Of a stretch of DNA of 12,321 bases, positions 6,854-12,321 are shown one piece after another; positions within the stretch are counted from its first letter, which is position 1, and each line of letters opens with the position of its first letter. Under the pieces are notes generated by a model. That model was not told where the DNA came from. It saw nothing but the letters and a program-made list of their open reading frames with translations, and did not search any database. This DNA is from Collinsella sp. (GTDB taxonomy: Bacteria > Actinomycetota > Coriobacteriia > Coriobacteriales > Coriobacteriaceae): NCBI GenBank assembly GCA_018382125.1, contig JAGZQO010000043.1, forward strand, positions 1 to 12,321. The letters run 5' to 3'. Both the position numbers and the translations under genes were made by a program.

Positions 6854-7477
6854 TTAGTGAGTATTTTGTTTTATCGTGGGAGGTCTGTGAGCGTCTCTAA
6901 GCTGCTTTTCAAGGTTGCGATATCTACGTGCTTCGCTCTTGTTCCCGCTACTCTCATATTGATATGAGAGCAGCAGATAGAGCTTTCCGCGTAACCCAAG
7001 GTCGTTCGTATCTAGCATGGCTTCCATCTCATCGATCTTATCATGCCGACGGCGAAAGACTATGTCGTAGGTCAATTGACTGTCCGCCAAAATACCCTTC
7101 GACACGACGGGACGCATCTCTTCCAACATGGACGCCGCCCGCTTGCGGTCACCCGTCTTGATATAGAAATTAAAGGCGCGAACCGCAAGCTGTCGACGTT
7201 GCTTATCGCTGCACGACATCTCCAGCAAGTGGTCAAGCATTCGATCTGCATATGCGTCCATATCAGCAGCTTCGTAGATAGTGAAACGAAGGTAATACTG
7301 CTTATACGTAGACATTACTATACGCGCTAGTTTGCGATCGAGCAGGTCTATGCAATCTTGGTATAAGCCCAAGTTAAACAATACCTGCAATTTCATATCG
7401 AAGTATTTTTTCGCTCCTTCGGTCACAGCGAAATAAGCCACGACAACACAAATGAACAGGACAATCCAAAATGGCAT
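6854..7477 (-). CDS. Membrane-anchored TPR-like protein of unknown function
   Basis: A 207-residue protein. Residues 3-19 (FWIVLFICVVVAYFAVT) form one hydrophobic helix followed by positive residues (GAKKYF), so it is probably an N-terminal membrane anchor; the net charge after it points to a cytoplasmic C-terminal domain. The rest is almost all helical with helix-pair patterns like TPR repeats (LFNLGLYQDCIDLLDRKL; AFNFYIKTGDRKRAASMLEE; LLLSYQYESSGNKSEARRYR). I do not recognise a named family. It lies between EIID and EIIA of one PTS, downstream of a strong terminator and 81 bases before EIIA, so it is likely cotranscribed with EIIA. TPR-like folds bind proteins, so it may act on the transporter or regulator, but that is inference. 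The ATG has GAAGGGA ten bases upstream. Confidence 0.8.
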   Translation of the reverse strand: MPFWIVLFICVVVAYFAVTEGAKKYFDMKLQVLFNLGLYQDCIDLLDRKLARIVMSTYKQYYLRFTIYEAADMDAYADRMLDHLLEMSCSDKQRRQLAVRAFNFYIKTGDRKRAASMLEEMRPVVSKGILADSQLTYDIVFRRRHDKIDEMEAMLDTNDLGLRGKLYLLLSYQYESSGNKSEARRYRNLEKQLRDAHRPPTIKQNTH

Positions 7478-7560
7478 TGCACTATATTCCCTTCAAGGCA
7501 GCCTTAATGAATTAATCGAACACGATGACTGCATAACCGCCTATGAACAGCGGTGTCCGA

Positions 7561-7623
7561 CAAAACAAAAGAGGCGCACACTCCAGGGGATATGGCGATA
7601 AAGTCGCCTTGGAGGTGTGCGCC
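7561..7623 (-). terminator. Strong terminator after the EIID gene, with nested hairpin
   Basis: On the minus strand GGCGCACAC-C-TCCA pairs with TGGAGTGTGCGCC (13 pairs, one bulged C) and is followed by TCTTTTGTTTTG. The loop itself contains a second small hairpin (GGCGA-5 base loop-TCGCC, 7594-7608). It lies 42 bases after the EIID stop and ends the GH35-EIIB-EIIC-EIID unit. Confidence 0.9.
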
Positions 7624-7665
7624 ACATCTTAATTGAGGATCAAATGTCGCGACAATATGGGGTAC

Positions 7666-8505
7666 TTAGCCCTTGCAAATGATACCGAATGCACCCAAGG
7701 CAATGGACAGAACCAAGACGATAAAGATAGCCTTCGTCGAGGTCATGCCCTTCTTACCAAGGAGCCAGTATACGAAGCCGACGAGCGCGGCAGGAACCAG
7801 CTTGGGGCAAATCATATTGCAGATATTCTGCAAGTCAACGGTAACGCCACCGATAACAGGCTTCGCTGCAATGACGATACCGACATTGGTTGCGACCAGG
7901 GCACCGACCATAAAGACACCCATTACGGAGGCCGCGTCGGTCAACGCGTTCAGGCGGTCGCTCATGGTGGTGACGAGCTTCATACCCTGCTCATAGGCCA
8001 TGTGGGTCTGCTTGCAGCGGAACCAGTCAACAAGGATGTTAACGGCGACCCAGATGAAGATACCCAAGGGGTTGCCGTTCATGGCCATATTGGCAGCCAG
8101 GGCGCCAAAAATGGTCGGGAGCAGCGAACCGAAGATGGAATCGCCGATGGAAGCCAGCGGTCCCATGAGACCAGTCTTGAGACCGGCAACAGCCTCGAGG
8201 CCCTCAATGCCCTCCTCTTCCTCAATCGCCAAATCGATACCGGTGATGATCGTGTTGAGGAAGTTTGAGGTGTTGAAGAACGGTGCGCACTGGGCGCGGC
8301 AGGCTTCTTTTAGCTCCGGCGTGCCGTCACCGTACAGCTTGCGCAGCGTGGGCAGGATAATCCAGAGATAACCAGAGTGTTGCATGCGCTCGTAGTTCCA
8401 ACCATCCTGGAAACCAAGCAGGTTACGACGGTTGATCTGCGCAAGGTCGTCCTTGGTAATCTTGTAGCCAGTGGTGCCATTGGCGAGTTTCTCATTAGAG
8501 CTCAT
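7666..8505 (-). CDS. PTS mannose-family EIID component
   Basis: A 279-residue integral membrane EIID subunit. The N-terminus is cytoplasmic and has the family pattern KITKDDLAQINRRNLLGFQ and NYERMQHSGYLW (residues 15-48); the signature GLMGPLASIGDSIFGSLLP lies mid-protein, followed by hydrophobic helices to a C-terminal membrane segment (FIVLVLSIALGAFGIICKG). With EIIC it forms the sugar channel. Start: ATG 8505, with GGGAG six bases upstream, was chosen; the open frame runs 52 codons further upstream but that part is the antisense-like shadow of EIIC codons and looks nothing like EIID. It overlaps the end of the EIIC gene by 11 bases, which suggests translational coupling. Confidence 0.93.
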   Translation of the reverse strand: MSSNEKLANGTTGYKITKDDLAQINRRNLLGFQDGWNYERMQHSGYLWIILPTLRKLYGDGTPELKEACRAQCAPFFNTSNFLNTIITGIDLAIEEEEGIEGLEAVAGLKTGLMGPLASIGDSIFGSLLPTIFGALAANMAMNGNPLGIFIWVAVNILVDWFRCKQTHMAYEQGMKLVTTMSDRLNALTDAASVMGVFMVGALVATNVGIVIAAKPVIGGVTVDLQNICNMICPKLVPAALVGFVYWLLGKKGMTSTKAIFIVLVLSIALGAFGIICKG

Positions 8506-9382
8506 CGTCGTCGTCTCCCTCCGCAGCGCCAGCAGCAGCGACGGGACGCTGGTTGTTCTTGTAGTACAGCAAAGACAGAGCAAAGCCAATAATAGCGATC
8601 GCCAGCATCGACATGTTATTGAACATACCGACCATATCCACGGCGCCCTTACCAAGCGCACCGTTCACAGCGACGATGTTGGCGTTGAGGTTCATGATGC
8701 TCGTGAAGGCCGTACCAAACAGGGCGGCGACTACAAAGCCGAGCAGCAGGTAGGCGACGTGCTTTTTGACCGGCAGGTAACGGAGCAGGATGGCGAAGCC
8801 AACGGCGGGCAAGGCACCGCCAGCAACAGACAGACCGTCACCCAGCCACTTCAAGTCGCCGTTAAGGGCGGTGGTGATGCCATCGACCAAGCCCTGGCCA
8901 AATGCGAGAGCCAGGAAGACCGGAATCATGCGGGACAACATCCAGGAAACGGCACCGAGCAAGTAGTGTACGTTGTAGGCGCCCCAGTTCATCTTCTCGA
9001 TATCGGCATCGCACATGTGACCGAAGAACGTGTTGGCGAAACGACCGGCGATATCGGTGTAAACGAGAATGGCAGCGACAGGTACGCCGATAGCGGCAAG
9101 AGCCGTCTCGGGATTCATGCCCGCGCCCACGGCAAAGGCCGTGGCGACCAGAGTGCCGGAGTTGGCATCGATACGAGAGGCGCCGCCAAAGGTACCAACG
9201 CCCAGGACGGTGAGCTGCATGCTGCCGCCGATAAACAGGCCAGTCTGTAGGTCACCCATAATCAAACCGGTAATCATACCAGAGAAGACGGCTGAGCCGG
9301 CACAGGTGTACCAGTTCAGCTCATCCAGAATCTGATAACCCGCATACAGGGTTAACAGAAGAATCTGCCACCAAGCAATCAT
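8495..9382 (-). CDS. PTS mannose-family EIIC component
   Basis: A 295-residue polytopic membrane protein of the EIIC-Man/Sor family. Key family blocks are GMITGLIMGDLQTGLFIGGS (residues 35-54) and QLTVLGVGTFGGASRIDAN (56-74), followed by several hydrophobic helices. The C-terminus is a short acidic tail (AAEGDDDDEL). It forms the substrate path with EIID; which sugar it carries cannot be read from sequence, but the gene set points to galacto-/lacto-N-biose or GalNAc. The ATG has AAGGAG six bases upstream. It lies 93 bases after EIIB and overlaps EIID. Confidence 0.94.
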   Translation of the reverse strand: MIAWWQILLLTLYAGYQILDELNWYTCAGSAVFSGMITGLIMGDLQTGLFIGGSMQLTVLGVGTFGGASRIDANSGTLVATAFAVGAGMNPETALAAIGVPVAAILVYTDIAGRFANTFFGHMCDADIEKMNWGAYNVHYLLGAVSWMLSRMIPVFLALAFGQGLVDGITTALNGDLKWLGDGLSVAGGALPAVGFAILLRYLPVKKHVAYLLLGFVVAALFGTAFTSIMNLNANIVAVNGALGKGAVDMVGMFNNMSMLAIAIIGFALSLLYYKNNQRPVAAAGAAEGDDDDEL

Positions 9383-9420
9383 GGTTAACTCCTTATTTAA
9401 GGTGTAACAGTTTCTACAAT

Positions 9421-9460
9421 ACCAATACGCTTATATAAACCGTGCATCCCCCTTCACGGC
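9421..9460 (-). other. EIIB-EIIC gap with a weak stem-loop
   Basis: The 93-base gap between EIIB and EIIC is long for a PTS operon. On the minus strand it contains CCGTG, a 10-base loop and CACGG (9459-9440), then TTTATATAAG. A 5-bp stem is too weak for a clear terminator; it may be an RNA-processing or partial-attenuation site. The gap also holds GTATTGGT (9428-9421), shared with the region before the regulator gene. Confidence 0.25.
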
Positions 9461-9475
9461 CTAGCGTTAATTCGA

Positions 9476-9940
9476 CTAGAGCGTGAGAGCCTCTGGGTTA
9501 TCCTGCGGCGTCAGCTGAATGACAATAGGAAGATTATCGGCCTTGAGTTTGGCAAATGCGTCAAGGTCCCCCTGGTCGCAACTAATGTTGCGATTCAGCT
9601 TCTTGACCGGCTCCATTGTCGTCATATTACCGACGATGAGCTGCTCAAGCTTAACACCTTGTTCCAAAAGTCGAACGTAGACCTCAGGCTTTTTCGCAAC
9701 AATGAAGAGACGTTGCGCATCATATTTGCCAGCAGTGATGTTGGCAGCGGCCTTGTCGACAGGAAGCACGGACAACTTCACAGTTGCCGGGCAAGCCATG
9801 CGAAGAACCTGCTTTTGGGTAGCATCTTGCGATACCTCGTCGTCAACTACCATGAAGCGGCTTACCTGACGGGCGTTAGACCAGAGGTTTGCCACCTGTC
9901 CGTGAATCAAGCGAAAGTCGATTCGTGCGCCTACAATCAT
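9476..9940 (-). CDS. PTS mannose-family EIIB component
   Basis: A 154-residue cytoplasmic EIIB of the mannose/sorbose family. The N-terminal MIVGARIDFRLIHGQVANLW contains the phosphorylation-site His (H13) in the RLIHGQV motif; FMVVDDEVSQD and LIVGNMT are further family blocks. It accepts phosphate from EIIA and gives it to the incoming sugar at the EIIC/EIID channel. It starts just 2 bases after the GH35 stop, with its AAGGAG ribosome site inside the last codons of that gene, so the two are cotranscribed and probably coupled. Confidence 0.95.
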   Translation of the reverse strand: MIVGARIDFRLIHGQVANLWSNARQVSRFMVVDDEVSQDATQKQVLRMACPATVKLSVLPVDKAAANITAGKYDAQRLFIVAKKPEVYVRLLEQGVKLEQLIVGNMTTMEPVKKLNRNISCDQGDLDAFAKLKADNLPIVIQLTPQDNPEALTL

Positions 9941-9942
9941 TT

Positions 9943-11739
9943 CTACTCAACTCCTTCTTGTTCAAGTGTACGGATAACGGGCTCAGAGCGAAGGGAGATT
10001 TTCGCATCATACACGCCCTCTGTTTCGAACATAACGAGTTCATTGGTACCAGGGTGTAATAAACCGTGCGGAACATAGAGCGTCATGATGGGACCCTTAT
10101 CCCAAAAACGTCCGACGTTCGTTCCGTTTACGAATGCCACACCCTTTCCAAAACCCGTAGTGTCGATAAAGGTATCAGCCGGCTCAGATATATCAAACTT
10201 TGCGCGATAAAAGGAAGGTTGCCCCTCTACCCAGCCGGCGGAATAATCAAGATTATCGATGTTATCGAGTGGCAGACAACGCATCTCCCAACCGGTAACA
10301 AAGTGAAGATCAACGCAAACTCCTGTCCTAATGCCCTTATGCTGCGTATCAGCGAGCAATTTGTGACCATAATTGACGCGACCCATATCCTCGGTCAGAA
10401 CATCCAGGCGGTTGTGTTCACAGGGAAGAACGCAGTGAATATCTTCCCCGATGTGCTCCTGATACTGCGTCGCCACCTTGTCACCGTTCACAAACACCTG
10501 AGCGCGGTCGCGGGCGTCAATAACCCGAATACGCTCTTCATCTGCACGGTCACGCTCGACAGTCGTGGTATATAACGTATATCCATACGACTGACCCATC
10601 TCTTCCATGGGCATAGGATATTGGGCTTCAATCGGCTCCGAAAGAATATCGAGCACATTAAAGAGACTTACGCGCTCACTCACCGAAATATCGGGCATGG
10701 AAAACGCCTTTTTTGTTAACGGCTTGCTTTGCGCGATATCGGGATACAGCTCGTGAACTGTCCTTTGAATTGCGAAGTATTTCTCGGTCGGGTTGCCCTG
10801 TTCGTCCAATGGAGCATCGTAGTCATATGATGTCACCTGGTGCAGGTCATGCGTATGGCGTGCAGAACATCCGTTCATAAATCCAAAGTTGGTGCCTCCA
10901 TGAAACATGTAGAGGTTTAAAGATCCTCCAAGCTCGAGCACCTCGCGAACGCAAGAGGCAAGATCTTCGGGATCGCGTCTGATGACGTTCTCCCCATAGC
11001 GATTGAACCAGCCGTCCCACAACTCCATGCACATAAGAGGCCATTGTTTTCCATGCTCCTTGTGAAAAGCAGAAAGAGCCTCAAAGTTCTCCTTTGCATG
11101 AGAACCAAAGTTGCCGGTGCACAACACATCATCGTCAATGAGCGTACCGGCACGAAGGCACCCACGCCACGGGCCATCGGAAGTACAAAGGGGCACGGAA
11201 ACCCCACGCTCGACCATAAGGCGACGAATCGCGCGAAGATAGTCCTTATCCTCGCAATATGATCCATACTCGTTTTCAACCTGCATCATGATGATATTTC
11301 CGCCCTTGTCAATCTGACGCGAGACGAGTATCGGCATGAGATGGTCGTAGTACTGCGCAACGTGAGCAAGAAATTTGGGGTCGCTGCTACGCGGCCTCAT
11401 ATCATGTTCGCGCAGCAGCCATGCTGGCATGCCGCCAAATTCCCATTCTGCACAAATAAACGGAGAGGGCCGAACAATTGCATACAGACCGAGCGATGCT
11501 GCCTCATCAAGAAATGCCGCCAAATCGATTGAGCCAGAAAAATCGAAGACGCCAGGCTTTGGCTCATGAAGATTCCACGGTACATACGTTTCGACCGTAT
11601 TAAACCCAAGAGCCTTAAGGTTATAGAGCGAGTGGTGCCAGTCGCTCGGATGAACACGCATATAGTGAATCGCCCCCGACAAGATGGTGAACGGCTCATC
11701 ATCAAGTAGGAATTGATTGGTGATCTTAAACGAATGCAT
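9943..11739 (-). CDS. bgaC: GH35 beta-galactosidase (BgaC/GnbG type)
   Basis: A 598-residue glycoside hydrolase of family 35. The N-terminal TIM barrel (about residues 1-320) shows LSGAIHYMRVHPSDWHHSL, VPWNLHEPKPG, RPSPFICAEWEFGG, the acid/base motif VENEYGSY with E157, and the nucleophile motif MELWDGWFNRYG with E239. Beta-sandwich domains follow, ending with the family's TGFGKGVAFVNGTNVGRFW block. No signal peptide or membrane segment is visible, so it is probably cytoplasmic. The close match in length and motifs to S. pneumoniae BgaC (about 595 residues) suggests specificity for beta-1,3-linked galactose on GlcNAc or GalNAc; this is inference. The ATG has GGGAG four bases upstream. First gene of the unit with EIIB, EIIC and EIID. 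Confidence 0.93.
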   Translation of the reverse strand: MHSFKITNQFLLDDEPFTILSGAIHYMRVHPSDWHHSLYNLKALGFNTVETYVPWNLHEPKPGVFDFSGSIDLAAFLDEAASLGLYAIVRPSPFICAEWEFGGMPAWLLREHDMRPRSSDPKFLAHVAQYYDHLMPILVSRQIDKGGNIIMMQVENEYGSYCEDKDYLRAIRRLMVERGVSVPLCTSDGPWRGCLRAGTLIDDDVLCTGNFGSHAKENFEALSAFHKEHGKQWPLMCMELWDGWFNRYGENVIRRDPEDLASCVREVLELGGSLNLYMFHGGTNFGFMNGCSARHTHDLHQVTSYDYDAPLDEQGNPTEKYFAIQRTVHELYPDIAQSKPLTKKAFSMPDISVSERVSLFNVLDILSEPIEAQYPMPMEEMGQSYGYTLYTTTVERDRADEERIRVIDARDRAQVFVNGDKVATQYQEHIGEDIHCVLPCEHNRLDVLTEDMGRVNYGHKLLADTQHKGIRTGVCVDLHFVTGWEMRCLPLDNIDNLDYSAGWVEGQPSFYRAKFDISEPADTFIDTTGFGKGVAFVNGTNVGRFWDKGPIMTLYVPHGLLHPGTNELVMFETEGVYDAKISLRSEPVIRTLEQEGVE

Positions 11740-12118
11740 GCTACTCCCGATCTTCGTGCTCTACGACGCGGATGCCGGTTCCTCGGCCCTCGGCTAAACG
11801 CCTTGCCTATTATGGACGCATTGACGCAATTATGTAGTCAGAATCTGAAGTGGTCCGTAAACGGTAGCCAAATGACGATGAACGGCTTTAATGAACAAAA
11901 TATAAACCCGCTGGTAAATTACTTTTTAACTATAGATTTCTAACGATTCTATATTTGAAAGGTGGTTTGTACCAGCTATCCACTATTTCATACTAGTTAC
12001 ATTATGCTTCAATCGCATTTCTTCAAATGCTTATCTACTTTGTTGTTGCCGATTTGAGTGCGCGTGCGCCAACCCAAGCATCGTCACGGCTTCAGTTCCC
12101 CTATTCATAAACATAAAA
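11740..12118. other. Gene-free upstream region of the GH35-PTS unit
   Basis: About 380 bases with no convincing gene on either strand; short open frames here lack ribosome sites and protein-like composition. The part from about 11880 to 12050 is AT-rich and should hold the promoter. On the minus strand several -10-like stretches are visible (TATAGAAT at 11953-11946, TATATT near 11890-11895, CATAAT near 12000-12005), but none has a good -35 at normal spacing, so I do not choose one. The long leader (over 150 bases if any of these is used) leaves room for 5' UTR control. Confidence 0.5.
11963..11974. promoter_or_regulatory. Possible operator before the GH35-PTS unit
   Basis: TGGTTTGTACCA is an inverted repeat (TGGT, 4 bases, ACCA) of the general shape bound by HutC-type GntR repressors. 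It lies just upstream, on the minus strand, of the -10-like TATAGAAT at 11953-11946 and would overlap its -35 position. A plausible target of the regulator at 5522-6256, but one short palindrome is weak evidence. Confidence 0.28.
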
Positions 12119-12162
12119 CCCCGCCAAACGTGATTCCCCTAGGGAAAACACGCTTGGCGGGG
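12103..12162 (-). terminator. Palindrome 1: terminator of the right-edge gene
   Basis: The 44 bases at 12119-12162 are a near-perfect palindrome (arms start CCCCGCCAA; only 3 mismatched positions per arm) centred on CCTAGG. On the minus strand it is followed by TTTTATGTTTATG, so it fits a rho-independent terminator for the gene ending at 12225. The core, with CGTG and CACG ends around a CCCTAGGG centre, is repeated in the neighbouring palindrome. Confidence 0.7.
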
Positions 12163-12165
12163 TCG

Positions 12166-12195
12166 TGGCGTGATTTCCCTAGGGAAATCACGCCA
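12166..12195. repeat. Palindrome 2: perfect 30-bp inverted repeat, centre CCTAGG
   Basis: TGGCGTGATTTCCCT is followed directly by its exact reverse complement, with no loop. It lies 3 bases from palindrome 1 and shares a 24-base core with it (CGTGATT, then T or C, then CCCTAGGGAAA, then T or A, then CACG, 12129-12152 and 12171-12194; two differences). It has no T run on either side, so it is not itself a clear terminator. It may be an intergenic repeat, a protein-binding site or a former terminator. Confidence 0.8.
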
Positions 12196-12224
12196 TCAGG
12201 CGAACAGCTCAGCCGAGCAGCTCG

Positions 12225-12320
12225 CTACTCCTCCCAGTAAGCGTCTGCAAGCAGCTTAAAGCAGATCTTCTTGACCGGCTGCGCGCCATCGCCCGGGAAC
12301 TCGAGCGTGGGCATGTGAGG
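12225..12320 (-). CDS. C-terminal end of an unrecognised protein
   Basis: The last 31 codons of a minus-strand gene that enters from the right edge, ending GAGGAGTAG. The visible residues include MPTLEFPGDGAQPVKKICF and end LLADAYWEE. Codon use is GC-rich and coding-like, and a terminator follows the stop at the right place. I do not recognise the family from this fragment. It belongs to a different transcription unit from the PTS cluster because of the palindrome/terminator between them. Confidence 0.6.
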   Translation of the reverse strand, partial: PHMPTLEFPGDGAQPVKKICFKLLADAYWEE

Positions 12321-12321
12321 C

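Noticed and set aside
7536..7554. ACCGC/GCGGT stem-loop before the TPR-like gene as a riboswitch or second terminator
   Set aside because: Only 5 pairs with a 9-base loop, no T run and no recognisable riboswitch core.
8506..8661. N-terminal extension of EIID by 52 residues
   Set aside because: The extension overlaps EIIC codons in another frame, is Cys/Arg/Leu-rich, and the ATG at 8505 has a good ribosome site followed by a normal EIID N-terminus.
8471..9250. A 259-codon plus-strand open frame opposite EIIC
   Set aside because: Very polar composition with no domain, and opposite a textbook EIIC.
12058..12240. A 60-codon plus-strand open frame across the palindromes
   Set aside because: It runs through the terminator palindromes and the end of the opposite-strand gene, starts without a ribosome site and has no protein-like features.
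1..12321. CRISPR array, tRNA, rRNA, transposase or phage genes
   Set aside because: No regularly spaced repeats, cloverleaf arms, rRNA-like segments or mobile-element proteins were seen on either strand.

Overview
The window looks like part of a chromosome from a gut actinobacterium of the Coriobacteriia, most likely Collinsella or a close relative. I infer this from the mid-to-high G+C coding style, the Firmicutes-like sugar-PTS gene content and the general look of the proteins; no marker gene here proves it. Almost every gene lies on the minus strand, so the biology reads from right to left.

Right to left: the C-terminal end of an unrecognised gene (12225-12320), then two adjacent palindromes with a shared CCTAGG centre (12119-12195), the first of which also looks like a terminator. 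A gene-free, partly AT-rich stretch (11740-12118) carries the promoter region for a GH35 beta-galactosidase (bgaC/gnbG type), followed by mannose-family PTS components EIIB, EIIC and EIID. A strong terminator (7561-7623) closes that unit. Next come a small membrane-anchored TPR-like protein, the PTS EIIA, and a GntR/HutC-type regulator, then agaS (SIS-domain sugar-phosphate isomerase/deaminase) ending at a second terminator (4183-4225), and nagA. A flavodoxin-like gene is the only plus-strand gene (2299-2883) and converges on nagA. Finally galM/lacX, a lacC-type tagatose-6-phosphate kinase, a relic of a second nagA (only the last 43 codons), and the first 23 codons of a YhcH/YjgK/YiaL-family gene that runs off the left edge.

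Together the genes match a route for beta-1,3-linked galactosyl-N-acetylhexosamines (galacto-N-biose or lacto-N-biose from mucin or milk glycans) and/or GalNAc. The PTS imports and phosphorylates, GH35 frees galactose, NagA removes the acetyl group, AgaS deaminates and isomerises galactosamine-6-P to tagatose-6-P, and LacC makes tagatose-1,6-bisphosphate. GalM handles the anomers of galactose. The aldolase that would finish the route is not in the window. The set resembles the gnb cluster of Lactobacillus casei and the bgaC-PTS-agaS-galM locus of Streptococcus pneumoniae, but it is split into several transcription units, contains an extra TPR-like membrane protein and a flavodoxin, and carries a nagA relic. 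I see no mobile element, CRISPR array, tRNA or rRNA.
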